The translations under genes and the position numbers were made by a program. The notes beneath the pieces were generated by a model. The model saw only the letters and a list, made by a program, of their open reading frames with translations. It made no database searches and had not been told where the DNA came from. This document shows positions 8,401 to 21,510 of a DNA stretch of 64,000 nt, piece after piece. The stretch covers positions 1 to 64,000 of the forward strand of contig VWPU01009547.1 in the NCBI GenBank assembly GCA_013398955.1, written 5' to 3'. The stretch comes from Callaeas wilsoni. Its lineage: Eukaryota; Chordata; Aves; Passeriformes; Callaeidae. Numbering within the stretch: position 1 is the first letter of the stretch; every line of letters begins with the position of its first letter.

Positions 8401-11400
8401 CTTGCCCATGTCAGGAATATGTCATTGCTTAATACAGCTGAATAAGATTTGTCTCTTGAAATGATAAGGAGCTCAAGCGTGCACAGTACAGAGCAATACA
8501 TCTCACCTGATTTGCTCTTCTGGGGACCGTATGACCAGACTGGTCTTCATGGGCATGAGCAGGGCATCTCTTAAAGAAGCTGGTAGAGGCTCTGCCCTCC
8601 CTTTTGATGGCAGATTTTAAGAACCTGTAGCATTGCACAGAATTGACAAGAACAGCTTTTGAAGAGCTTTTGTAATTAGATTTTTACAGCTGTGAATGAC
8701 ACTTCCTGTCACCAGAAAAGGTTGTCACCTTTTGGTTAATTTTCTCCTCTCTGTAAGACAGTGGAGCAGGTAAGCTGTAGGATTGCTCTTTTCTTTATGT
8801 GCCAACTGTGGATCATTCTTTCATCGAGGTCTGTCACGCGAATCCATCGGAGAGAGCTCGGTTCATCCGCTGCATCTACAACCTGCTGCAGTCCTCGAGT
8901 CCTGCAGTGAAGTATGAGGCTGCAGGTACTCTGGTTACACTCTCCAGTGCACCCACAGCAATCAAGGTATCAAAGTGATGTTTTCAGCTCTTCAGTAGCC
9001 TCTAGCGCACTGAAATGAACGCTGTGTGCTGCGTGTTGATACTTGGAAGGAGTGAAGGCTTTAGTAATGTGGGCTGTGCAACCTTTCTCATGTGAAACGC
9101 TGTCTCAAAGTATCTCTGAGAACTGGTCACAGAAGAAGACTGAACAGGAGCTAGTGGGCTTCGTGTCGCTTTGGTAGGGGACAGGCTTGCATACTCTGCA
9201 GAGTGTTGGACCAACTTGCAATTTACCTGGCCTAGTTAGCAAAGCAGACAACAGCTGAAGATTTCAGAGACTGGCTGAAATTTTTTGCTCATGAATATTC
9301 AGACCATTCAGACTCATTTCAGACCAGGGTAGAAGCATAAAGCAATGAAGATTCATGTTGATTACTGATTGACCTGGGGTTCTTCACTTTATGTTTGTCC
9401 AACTGATTATTTAAGATCACTTAGAAATTTTGAATCTGTATAGAAATTTCAGATATAGGTTATGCATAGATTTACAGCATTGTTAATAGTAGTTCCTAAA
9501 GGTCAGGGAGAATATGAATTCCAACATTCTTGATTTGGAAAACTCATTTTTGTTGAGTAGACACACTGTACATAGAAGATGTTATTAAAACCATATCTAA
9601 ATAGGCTAACACTGCCAACTCTTTTAAGCTGGTTTTCATGCCCTGTAGCATATTTCACAGCTGACTCAAAGCATGTCAGATAATCTATCTTACGTGTTTC
9701 TTTGAATTTGAAATCAAGTCTGTGTATTGTAAATTGATGCCATTGTGAACTTTCCTATGTGATTTTTGTGACCTAGTGATAGAATCGATTTGTGATGGAC
9801 CAAAAAATTTTAAAGTTTGTATATCAGGTTAATTTCTGTGCCAAATCTGAGTAGCTGCTTTAACAGTAAAATAGAAGGAGTCTTCTCCTCAATTTCAGAA
9901 ACCTTCCAGTTTCTCCTCTTCATTACTTAAAAAATGGTTTTGATCCTTTTAATTTTAGGCTGCTGCCCAATGCTACATAGATTTGATTATTAAAGAAAGC
10001 GATAATAATGTGAAACTGATTGTCTTGGATCGGTTGATTGAGTTAAAGGAGCATCCCGCCCACGAACGAGTGTTGCAGGTATGTAAGCTGTCTCTTTTCC
10101 TGTAAGCCCTCAGTAACAAAGCTTCCAGGTTTTTGCAATGTATGGAGAAAAGCACTTCTGAAGTTTCAGTTTTCTGTTGGTAAGTTTTTGGTAAAAACAT
10201 ATTGGATGGATTTTTATGTTTATGACTTCTTGCTTTTATTGTCTGCTTAAGAATTAACAATGGCAAATGCTGTCCTGGTGGTAAGGTTTGATGATGTAGC
10301 TGCACGGGAGACTTCTATGTAAATGTAGAATGTATTAAATGAACACTGAGAAATTCTAATGCCCGTTGCTTGCTTGTCAATAGATCATATATTATGTATG
10401 CAAAAAGGCTTTGAAAATCACTGAGGACTGAAAATTGGAATTGTATGAAAAGGAAGCAATTTAAAACAGCAAAGTACTTACTTTGTAATTGTTTCAGGAT
10501 CTAGTTATGGACATCCTCAGAGTGCTGAGCACCCCAGATCTAGAAGTGCGCAAAAAAACCCTTCAGCTGGCTCTGGATCTCGTGTCTTCAAGAAATGTAG
10601 AGGAGGTAAATTATATGTACTTTTGATTCATTATACTATTTTCTTTCTTTTGAAAAATGTCACTTTTTAAAATTTGATTTGATCTTTTCTGCAGCTTGTG
10701 ATTGTTCTGAAGAAGGAAGTGATTAAAACTAATAATGTGACGGAGCATGAAGATACAGACAAGTACAGACAGCTCCTTGTCCGGACACTGCATTCCTGTA
10801 GTGTTCGCTTCCCAGACATGGCTGCAAATGTTATTCCAGTGGTATGCAAATGTTTCATTATATTGCCATTAAATGTGTTTTAGCTATACCCAACACCTGC
10901 AGAATTGCTGAATCTGAGGTGTTCCTCAGTGGCCTCACAGAGGCAATGCTGTTTTTAATTTTAATTCCTAAAGAAACATAGGACTTTTGATGCTGTAATT
11001 ATTTGTCTTCTGAGACTATTCTAAAATGTTTTTGAAGAACATGAGCTGAAGAGGACCTTTAAAAGTGCAGTAATTTGTATCACTAGAAAAACAGTTTGGG
11101 ATTACGATAATTGGTACTTGTTTGGAATGCACTTTAGGTTGTTTGACTTCAGTTTTGTTTCATGGGAGATACATGAGGAGTTTTATTTTTCTGAACATAG
11201 AGGGGAAGTACTATTGTACAGACTTCTCTGTGCTGCTGTTTGTGCTGATGTTCACCCTTCTGTGGCAGCTGATGGAGTTCCTCAGCGATAACAACGAAGC
11301 GGCAGCCGCCGATGTGCTGGAGTTTGTGCGGGAAGCGATCCAGAGATTTGATAACCTCAGACCTCTTATTGTTGAGAAGATGCTCGAAGTCTTTCACGCT

Positions 11401-14400
11401 ATTAAATCTGTCAAGTGAGTCCAGAATATAATATCAAACAGACTTTGGAGCACCTGTGGCTCATGTGCTTTGAATGTATATTGGCATTAAATATGTACCA
11501 AAGTCCATGTGACCCACACAAAAAGTAACTGAAGCTGAGATATTTTGGGGTAGAGGATTTCTAGGTGCAGCTTCCTTCTTGCCTACTTGTACAAGAGATA
11601 AATTGGGTGTTTGTTGCACTGAATAAAGAAAATTAATTCAATTTTAATTTCTGTAATGCAGTTGATAATTGTATTTCCACTTGCTAGGAAATAGCGTTGT
11701 TGATGAAGGCCAGCTCTAAAGTAATACATTTGTTTAAACAGAGTTCCTAAGGAATTTGCACTTGTAGGCAACTGGAAATACTGTACATTTATTAGAAAAC
11801 CCAATCTAACGTAGACTGAGCTTTACAAACTACAAAGCTGTTTTAGTACCTTTCAGAGCTCTAAAAACTCTGTTTTCTGATGGATCTGTAAAGGTTAAGT
11901 CATAAGAGAACTTCCCTGTATCAGAAGAGCACTTTGTCATTCACCTAATACACAGAAAAGTCTGAATGCCATCTCCATTGTAATCTCATTAATTGGGAAA
12001 AAAAGAACCCTCTGAAGCTTTGCTATTCTTTCCCTAATCTTCATTCTTGTTTAGGTTTTTCATTTTCTCCTATATAATGGAAAAATTAGTTTGTCTCAGT
12101 TAAATGAAGAATTTAGAGCTGACTTTATTCACATGCAGTAGAGTATTTCATTATGATCACAATGAAATTTAATTTTGTGTATGTCAGGATTAACAGAGAT
12201 GGAGATAAATTTGTAGCAGAGAATATATCTAATTTGATATACTTGTTCATGAGTTTACTGAGGCTGAAAGGATAATTACTTTTGATTTAACCTGCTTTTG
12301 TCAGTTGTGTCCTTTTGAATTTGTCGAGACTGGCCTTTACCACCTGACCATAAATCACTTTTCTTGGTGCTAGTTTGAGTATATGATGAAATCATGATTT
12401 AAATTGCTGTCCTTGTTTTAGGATTTATCGAGGAGCGTTATGGATCCTTGGAGAATATTGCAGCACAAAGGAAGATATACAAAGTGTAATGACAGAGGTT
12501 CGCAGATCACTCGGAGAGGTGTGTGTGCTTTGAGGTTTTTGTGTTAATGGCTCTTTGTGGTTTTTCCTGCCATTATGCAGTTGGTTTTCTAAGAAAAAGA
12601 TATTTTAGAAAGATCAAGTAAGATGCAACAGTGTTTGGAGGGCTTGTGATGTGTAATGGCATGTACACAGGAAATAAGAAGTCAGGGGTTTGCATCTGTT
12701 ACTCATTTCTTTCAAGTAGCATACTTGAGCTGAGAATAAGTGATGTCTGTCAAGAGAAGAGTTGAGAAATTCCTTATTTCAGAAAATTATGGCAGCTCTA
12801 AGTTATAATTTAATTATATCCCATAGCAAAGAAAAAGTACTTTAATTCTGGGTTGTTCTGAGAGAAAGACTTCTCTGACAAGATCTAGTTCATCAATGTG
12901 AGCTTTATTGCATGTGTAAGAAGCTTCTGTATGTATTTCAGCATCTGCTTATCTCCTCAAATTCTCCCCAGACCGTTGCACTGTAGCTGACCTTTTGCTT
13001 ATAAAAACTTCAGTAATGCAGATAATATTTATTAAAACCTTCTGCAGAACAAAAACGTATCTTTCATTTTAATTGCAACAATTGCTTCCTGCTTGTCTCT
13101 AGATCCCAATTGTAGAATCTGAAATCAAGAAAGAAGCTGGTGAGCTCAAACCTGAAGAAGAGGTGTCTGTGGGTCCAGCCCAAAAATTAGTCACAGAGAT
13201 GGGCACTTACGCAACACAAAGTGCCCTTAGCAGTTCTCGACCTGCCAAAAAGGAAGAAGATAGGTATTTGTGATTGCATGCTTGGCCAGGAGTGACTTGG
13301 TTAATTTTTATCTTATTTTATTTGAGTGATGTTATCTCTCATATGGAGTTCGGTGGTTGAGGGAATTTCCTGTTTTAGGGTATTATCCCAACTAAATAGT
13401 ATCCAGTAGGAAGTTGCCCAATTACTTAGGATTTGTAATCAAAGCTTACTGTATAAATAAGAACTTTATTAATTGTGATATCCTAAATTGTAGTTGATTT
13501 TTTTAAATATGTGAAGCTCTCTCACAATTTTAGTTGGATACAGAGATGTTGCTTTTAGATTAAAACACTGTTCTTCCCTTGATATCACCTTGTACTACTA
13601 CACCTCTCTCTCCCTAATCCATGTGGAAATGACTGTTTGACTTGTGAAAATCTCTATGTCTGGAAAATTACTTTCAGAAGGAAAAAAACCAACTTTGTGA
13701 GGTGTTTCAAGCTTGTTTTGCTTGTACAGTGTGAAGGTTAAGGTATCAAGAGAAGCAGGCTGAGGAGTTTCATGCAAAAGTAGTTTTCTGAGGATCGTTT
13801 GTCTTTGCAGACCTCCATTACGAGGATTCCTGCTGGATGGAGATTTCTTTGTTGCCGCTTCCCTTGCTACAACTTTAACCAAGATTGCTTTACGTTATGT
13901 GTCCCTAGTCCAGGAAAAGAAGAAACAAAATGTGAGTAATCTCTTGAGTTTTCACATTCAGGGAAGAGCTGCTTGTTGCCTCTTTTCTTTTAAACAGATG
14001 CAAAATGGGTTAAGTTCAAAGCGAAGTGCCAGTTATGTGATTGGATAGTAATGATAGTTTGGATCACAAACAGGACCTGCTGCTTTCCAGCCACTCTATC
14101 TAGACAGTGTCTAAATCATTCTGCTTAGTTTCAGATAACAAGTACTAAATAAACTAAGTAATCTGTTCAGAGATGTTATGATTTGATTAATATGCACCTT
14201 TTTTTAAATAAGTCAGAAGTCAGCATTTCTTTAAAGCTGTGGAAAATGCAGTAACCTTCTTCCATTCTCTTTTCTTTGTCCTCCTTCTCAGTCCTTTAAT
14301 GCTGAAGCTATGCTGCTGATGGCCACTATTCTCCACTTGGGAAAGTCTTCTCTTCCCAAGAAGCCAATTACAGATGACGATGTGGATCGTATTTCATTGT

Positions 14401-17400
14401 GTCTGAAAGTCTTGTCAGAATGTTCTCCTCTCATGAATGACATTTTCAACAAAGAATGCAGGCAGTCCCTCTCTCACATGCTGTCAGCCAAGCTAGAAGA
14501 GGAGAAACTTTCCCAGAAGGTGAGCTGTTACGAGTGTATGACTATAAACACTTGGAATTTTTACAGATGGTCACATCCAAGCTGGTCCCAGAAATGTCAC
14601 CATTTGACTCTGCATAGGTCAGCTGTTATTTGACTGTTTTTCTGTGCTAACGAATGGAATGCACTGTGAATTCTTGAATTATTCTCTTCCTGCAGAAAGA
14701 ATCTGAGAAGAGGAATGTGATGATTCAGCCAGATGATCCCATTTCGTTCATGCAGCTTACTGCTAAAAATGAGATGAGCTCAAAAGAAGACCAGTTCCAG
14801 CTTAGCCTTCTTGCAGCAATGGGAAACACACAGAGGAAAGAGGCTGCTGATCCTCTTGCTTCCAAACTTAATAAGGTAGTGGGAAATCAGTGCTTTAATT
14901 ATGTACATGGGAAGACTTCGGGAATTGCAGGCTGGAACTGATGAACCAGACTATGCTGGTCGATTGGGAAAACCCAGGTATATCCTGGTTGGGATCAGGA
15001 GAAAAAGAAAAGCACTTGGTGCTTATTGTTGTTACCTACTCAAATGGGTAGAGGAAGAACAAGAAGGAGACTTGGAGAGTGCTGAGCTGGTGGAATGTGG
15101 AGAAGAAATTAGGGTTTGCTGGCTTGAAGATCCCAATAAAGTTTATGGGGAGGGGAGCAAGGATGCCAGAAGTGATTAAGAACCCCTTTCTTTGGCTGCT
15201 GTATCCTATTGCCAAGTGCAACGCATTCTTATTTCACTCTTTGTGCCTTTTTTTTATGCTGAATACCAGAACCTGCTGAGGAGGTTTAAAGAGAAGAAAT
15301 CACTTGATTAATTTATTAGTTAAGAGTTAAACCCCCAGACTTCTAAAGAGTGGATAATTTCTTTTTGATATTTAAAATTACCTTTTCATTTTAAGTCAGC
15401 ATTTCTTTTTCCTGCTGATCATCTTAAGAATAAATGGCATTACAGTGCATATCTTAGAAACTTACCAGTTCAGAAAACATTTGATTTGGAAAGGGTTTAT
15501 AATTGTAGTGTGTATGCAGGAGGACGTGAAAGGAGGTTACTTGTTTTGGAGGCTCATATTAAAGAAGAATGGATTTAATTGTACTTTATTACTTTACTCA
15601 TATTTTTTTGTCATTGTTTGACATGATTCTGTGTTTTAAACTGGTTTCTGAGAAGGCGAATCGCTTGACTCGTGTCACAGGTTACTCAGCTGACAGGTTT
15701 CTCAGACCCTGTGTATGCAGAAGCCTATGTCCACGTCAATCAGTACGACATCGTGCTGGATGTGCTTGTGGTCAACCAGACCAGTGACACCCTGCAGAAC
15801 TGCACCCTGGAGCTGGCCACGCTGGGTAAGGAGGGCTGGACTGGGGCAAACAAAGCAGCTCTGGGCATTGGGCTGTAAGGAATTCCTGAAACACTCCCAA
15901 AGTGATGCCAGTTAGTCACCAGTTGGAGTGTATGTTTTTGAAGGCCTTTAAAAATACACTTTTTAATGTATTTGGTGGACATTTTGTATGTACTGACGCT
16001 GACAATGCTATCTGATGATATAAACAATAGTCAGATTTTATCACTAAAAACGTAGTGTTCCATTTCCCCTTCTTTTTTTCTGAAATACAAACAGGTTTTT
16101 TGACATACTTCTTTTCCATTGTGCTGCTACCACAGACAGGAGAATAAAAATAGGTCAAAATCCCAACTGGTATGGAGCAGAAAGCCATCTGCCCTAGATG
16201 GTTTTTGCACTCAACCTGAAGTACTTAAATACTGCATTTAGTCAGCTGAAACCATTCCTTGTATCAACAGCTGTACCAGAGTCTTGCTTGGACAATACTG
16301 AGGCTTCATTAACTTTCCTTAGAGGAGTCACTGGAGCGGATAATTCAAGAACAGTAACCAGTTTCTTATTAGTTATCCTCTGCTTCGGAAGTCAGGAGCT
16401 GAAATACATTTATTACAATATGCTAGGAGAACGCATGTTGTGTACTTTCACAATAATTGCAATAATTATTGCAAATATGGCTGGAGGGGCATAACTTTTC
16501 TCCTAAAATTTTGTAAATCACTTGATGAGACTAATGATGGAAATAAATCAAATGGATGTATTATTTAATAAGTTGTATTTTCCTATTTGTCAGCTCAGTA
16601 AAGTGGAATTCTGTATTTCCCAGCTGATGTACTGCAAAAGCTGACTTGAGGCATCGCTCCCGTGTGTAGAGCTCATGCTGTTCATTCTGTGTTCTCAAAT
16701 TGCAGTTTAATAGAACTAAGGAGTCTTTCCAATTGCTTGCTAAAGGATTAGTGAAAATGCATCCCTTAGTGTTTCCTTGGAGCAATTATATTCAGAATCA
16801 AGGGGATACTTTGACCTGTTTATAAATAGCATAATGCCTGTAGGGCTGGACCTTGTACTTTGGGTTTGAGGCACTTGACTGTAGGGTTAGCCCTTACGAT
16901 GTTGTCAGTGATTAAAACACAAGGTAGAATTAACCATTTCCTTGTTAAATAATTAATACCAAACTTGATCCAAAGCCCGTTTAAGTCAGTATTTGCATTT
17001 GTTTTCAGTGGGGTTTGGGTGAACACAGCAATACTTTAACTGAAATTTGTAATGTAATTTATCTAGCAATTAGAAAACTATAAAAAAAAAAACTACTAAG
17101 CAATTCCAAATCAACTAATATCTTTATGGTGGTGTTTAGTGCAGGTCTGTAGATACAAAAATTGAATGACAAGAAAATAAAAAGGCGTTGTTCCAAAAGC
17201 TAAGCTCATTGTGTACTGCTAATGTTTCCTGATCCCTATCTCCCGATTTCTTTACACAGGTGACTTGAAGCTTGTGGAAAAACCATCTCCTCTGACACTT
17301 GCTCCACATGATTTTGCAAACATTAAAGCTAATGTCAAAGTCGCTTCAACAGAAAATGGAATCATTTTTGGTAATGTTGGTAAGTAAACAATTCAGTGTG

Positions 17401-20400
17401 CAAAATTAACATGAATGTGTTGTATTTTTAACTGCTTAATGAGCTCAAAAATAAGTAAAACCTTTCATATTAGGAGAAGAAATTAAATTACAATGTAAGA
17501 CTATTTTGCAATGATTTACTTAAAACCATCGTAGAACGTGCTACGTTTAGGATGATTGTCGGCATGAGATTGAGCAAGGGTTGGCTGTTGTTAACTGGCA
17601 GGTGGTAACTCAGCACCCTTATTAAGTGCAAATTCACTTTTTGGAACATTCAGATGGTTTTGTGCTTTCTCTTGCAGTGTACGATGTCTCCGGAGCAGCC
17701 AGCGACAGAAACTGTGTGGTTCTCAGTGATATTCACATCGACATCATGGATTACATCCAACCTGCTTCTTGTACAGATGCTGAGTTCAGACAGATGTGGG
17801 CAGAATTCGAGTGGGAAAACAAAGTTAGTTTTGTTTTTTGCATGTTATTTTGTTAATGAGGTACAATTCTGTCTCTTGTTCTACAGCAGCTCATTACAGC
17901 AGCATTATCTATTGCCACATAAACCTCATTCAACATCCTCATTGGATGTTTGCCTCAAGTAGCTTATTCTCTTACAGCTATCTTATCAGTTTCACAAGCT
18001 CAGCAATGCAATAACTTGGGTTTTTGGCTTGCAAAAGACGTTGTGTGCATTGAGCTTTACCTCCTGTATGGAAGCTGTCCAAACTGACTGGTGATTGCTG
18101 TGCATTTTGGCTCAAAGGTGAGATGGCAACAAGTGTAAGTTTGTGCTGAGGCTGCAGAATTACTCATGCCGCTCAGCCTCTCCAGTTCTGAATCACATTG
18201 TCTTGTGGATTGCAAGGGACCTTTTAAAGGTCATTCAGTCCAGCCCCCTGCCAGGGGGACAGGAATATCTTTCCCTCTGCCGCTTTGCAGTACAGCTGTA
18301 CTGTAAAGTTCTGGATGCTGTGTAAGACCAAGACGACAGTGGGTACGCGTCATCGTAATTGAGGGTGCCCAAACCTAAAAAAAAGGGTTTAAGGGAGATA
18401 ATATAAAAACAGAGTAGAAACACTGAACCAGAATGGGAGATATTTTACCTGAACTGTAGCCTTGTTTGGTACAATGAGAGGTGTGCTCACTTGAGACTAG
18501 ATTTAAATGTCTCAGGGGAAACTTGTGCACAATAAATTGTAATACATGGTATATAAAGCCTTAGCAGTTTGTAAACTCCTTCTAAGAGATATGTTAAAAA
18601 ACAATTTAAACAAGGCCCATAATATGCAGTATGATAAAGCCAAGGCAGCCCAGAGAGCTTTGTTGCTAGAAGTGGAAGGTGAAAGTAATCTTTATCACTG
18701 GTTAAAAGCAAACTTTGGACTAGGTATTGCTTCTTCTTGTTCTGGCAATGTGTAAACTGTATTCAGACAAGAAGTCCACTGTTTGCTGTAGAGAATCCAG
18801 ATGTTCAACAGAGTATCATATTCACCCAATAGATTTTAGAAATCACAGTAATAGCATGAAATTCTCCATCTTACCAAGTGAATGGAAGTAGGAGAAGACT
18901 CTCTATCATGTCACCACTTAGTGGGAAGTGCATCCAGCTTACAGAGCGTGCTGTTCCTCAAGGAGGAATGCAGAAGTGATCTTCTTTACACAGCCCTGAG
19001 GAAGAGATTTCAGAAGTACCTGAGGTGTTAAAGTAATTGCCTCTTTTTTTCCTTCTTGAAGGTAACAGTGAATACAAATATCATTGATTTAAATGAATAC
19101 TTACAGCACATACTGAAGTCAACCAATATGAAATGCCTGACTCCAGAGAAGGTGAGCTATTTCTTGGAGAGTTTTAGTTGCCTTTTTCAGTTCCTGTACT
19201 TTATCATTTAATTTGGTCAGCATTTGTTATTAATGTAATTGCTTACAATATGAAATAATACATATACCTCAAAGTTTTTACTCTGAAATGAGTAAAAGCA
19301 AGTAAATGTTACCAAAATTCTCTGTTGTACTGAGCTGGAAAATCAGAATGTCCGTTTTGTTTCATAGTAGCTAAGCTGTAGCATAGACTTGATGGGGCCA
19401 TCTGTTTATATAAAGGGTTTTTTTAAGTAGCTCCGTATTTCTTCCTTCTCTGACAAAATTTACCTTTCTTTTGCCAGTTTAGCCTTTTTGTTGTAAAGCA
19501 AAATAAATACACAGAATAGTTACTTGCTGTTAAGATATAGCATGTATGATAGCTATTAGCTAATACTGGTATAGTAGCCAAATTAAGTATAGTAGCTATT
19601 TAGCTTCTTAGCCATTTTGCTCTTGATTAAAACAAACCATAAAATGCCCTCCTGCCTTGTCTTGATGAGTTCTACAGACTGCATAATTTCCAATATTAAT
19701 TCTAGGAAAAGGCCACCACTGTTTCCCAGTGCGTGATTCCCACGTGTTACTAAACATTGCATGTGAAGAAGTTTAAACGTGATACATTGATAACTGCCTA
19801 GCTAACTCAGGGTGAACTGAACTGTACTTAGAGGATTTTGGTCTTTTAAGAGTTCCCATGTTCTTTCCATAGGCACTTTCAGGCTATTGTGGCTTTATGG
19901 CAGCCAATCTTTACGCCCGTTCCATATTCGGAGAAGACGCCCTGGCCAACGTGAGCATTGAGAAGCCGATTCACCTGGGGCCAGAGGCGCCTGTCACGGG
20001 TCACATACGGATCCGGGCCAAGAGTCAGGTAATGGGGCTTGCCATCCGTGGCATTTTTAGGACAATGTACCAAGCACTCTTCAAAATTTACAGATTTTTT
20101 ACAGTCTTTTCTCCTGATGCGTTACCATAAAATAGGTCTTTGCGCCAAGATTTCCCAGTGTTGTCCATAGTGCTGCCGATAGGATGTTACATTTTATTTG
20201 CTTTAAAATTGAAAACAAATATGCCCCAGCGCTGCATGATGTTTTTCCTACCAAATCACGCATTTCAATGTCACACAACAAGGAAATTTTATGTATGTAA
20301 TTGCTGTTCACTGATTGTTTTTAAAAACAACAAAACAATCGCTGTTTTTTTAGTAGGAATATTTTCTGTAGGTATTTGAATCTGCTTTGGATTTTAGAAT

Positions 20401-21228
20401 TTCTACCTCCCAACTAAAAAAAAAAGGTATTTTGAATAAATAAAGTAAAAAAACCAATGTACAATAGAAGTATTTTAAACAGTGTACAGGAAAGGAGTAC
20501 CTGAGAGTTTTCATATTCAAAGAAATAGTTTTGTTTCTGTGATGTCACTGTAAAGATTTTGGACTGGTTTAAATTAAAGTTTCTGATGTGTTACAGTGCC
20601 ATTTTTACATAAGACAGCATTCAATTACATACGCCAGCATGGTTTCATCTTGAAATCATTGTACTATTGAATATGTGGATTTATTCATGCAGTTACTTTT
20701 GAGAGTTCCTCAGTTTCTATGCAATATTAGTCTGGCTCTGTAATTAAATTATTTTCCATAGCTGTGGTGTACTGAATGTGCTGGTATCAGCACTAGGACA
20801 TTCAACAGTTGAATTTCAGTAGCTAGATGGGCAGTTTTAATTTCTCTCTTGGCAGTCTTCTTGCAATTGATGGGAGGTCAAAAGGTTAAAATTGTTTTTA
20901 TTCTTCTGCTTTTCATGTTGATAACACATGTAACAGCTGCCAACTCAATTAAGTTCCATTATCTCAATAATATATGTAGACCTAACCTTTACCTAGCGTT
21001 GAGGAAGTGAGCACTATGACGTATACAAAGAAGTGAACAGCTAGAAATTTCCATGCCACTGACTTCATAGATTTCTATGTATGGAACTTCCATTTTAGTA
21101 TAGATGAGATAAAGTTATTTTCAAGTGAAGTATTTGTGTCATGATTGTTGTCTTTCTTTTCCTTGCAGGGAATGGCCCTGAGTCTTGGAGACAAGATCAA
21201 TCTGTCTCAGAAGAAGACGAGTTTATAA
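5402..21228 (+). CDS. COPB1: Coatomer subunit beta (beta-COP), complete
   Basis: Beta-COP is part of the COPI coat that forms vesicles for Golgi-to-ER and intra-Golgi transport; it joins the coat with the rest of coatomer under ARF control. Coding exons: 5402-5492 (exon from 5341), 6186-6415, 7132-7301, 7503-7617, 8188-8280, 8829-8966, 9959-10078, 10498-10605, 10695-10841, 11269-11414, 12422-12518, 13103-13263, 13811-13931, 14292-14519, 14696-14875, 15681-15825, 17260-17379, 17678-17823, 19062-19151, 19873-20028, 21169-21228. Phases agree at every junction and give 953 codons, the length I recall for human. The protein starts [17 protein letters not shown] and ends [10 protein letters not shown]. 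By family knowledge, residues ~20-540 are the adaptin-type helical-repeat domain, ~670-805 the beta-COP C-terminal domain and ~810-940 the appendage platform. All introns are GT-AG except the first coding one (GC donor at 5493). No frameshift or internal stop is seen. Confidence 0.98.
5493..5498 (+). other. COPB1: Non-canonical GC splice donor, COPB1 intron 2
   Basis: The exon ends CTAG at 5492 and the intron begins GCAAGT. The next exon starts at 6186 after TCTAG, and the split codon G|AA is needed to read DLEKGDVK. Apart from C at the second intron base, the donor fits the strong AG|GTAAGT consensus, as GC donors usually do. No GT nearby keeps the frame and the conserved protein. Confidence 0.85.
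16457..16474. repeat. Perfect 18-bp palindrome in COPB1 intron
   Basis: TTGCAATAATTATTGCAA is its own reverse complement. It lies in the intron between the exons ending at 15825 and starting at 17260. The ends carry TTGCAA words like C/EBP half sites and the centre is a homeodomain-like TAATTA core. Function is unknown. Confidence 0.8.
18196..18270 (-). mobile_element. Short CR1 LINE fragment, antisense
   Basis: The + strand reads AAGGGACCTTTTAAAGGTCATTCAGTCCAGCCCCCTGCC in overlapping form (AAGGGACCTTTTAAAGG, then TCATTCAGTCCAGCCCCC). This is the reverse complement of the CR1 3' end. It lies in COPB1 intron sequence and its right boundary is unclear. Confidence 0.65.
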
Positions 21229-21510
21229 ATTTTACCTAACGTCTTTTCAGGTCTTTTACAGTTTAACCTTAGGTATGTGGCTTTTGGGATCCAGAACATC
21301 TTATATTCTTCAGTGTTCTGTAATTGTAGAAGCCAAGCTTTTGAGCTGAAAGCATTCCAGCAGATAATTTATAGGTTCTCCATGATTGATATTGAGCAAA
21401 TTTTAAATCTCCAGGGTTTTTTTTCTTTGTCCTGGAAGTCATGTTTTCTTTGTCTCTAATATATACTGATGCTCACAGTACAATAAACAAGTTATACCAG
21501 TACTGTTTTG
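21229..21510 (+). other. COPB1: COPB1 3' untranslated region
   Basis: This sequence follows the COPB1 stop codon (TAA at 21226-21228) and continues to about 20 bases past AATAAA at 21482. The end is inferred from the signal. Longer alternative 3' UTRs cannot be excluded. Confidence 0.7.
21482..21487 (+). terminator. COPB1: Poly(A) signal of COPB1
   Basis: A canonical AATAAA lies about 255 bases after the COPB1 stop, with a T/G-containing stretch (TTTTGTCTGT) about 20 bases downstream that could serve as the downstream element. Confidence 0.75.

Noticed and set aside
14310..14633. Open frame reading past the COPB1 exon end at 14519
   Set aside because: The part after 14519 is intron: GTGAGC follows the exon, and the next exon at 14696 continues the conserved protein.
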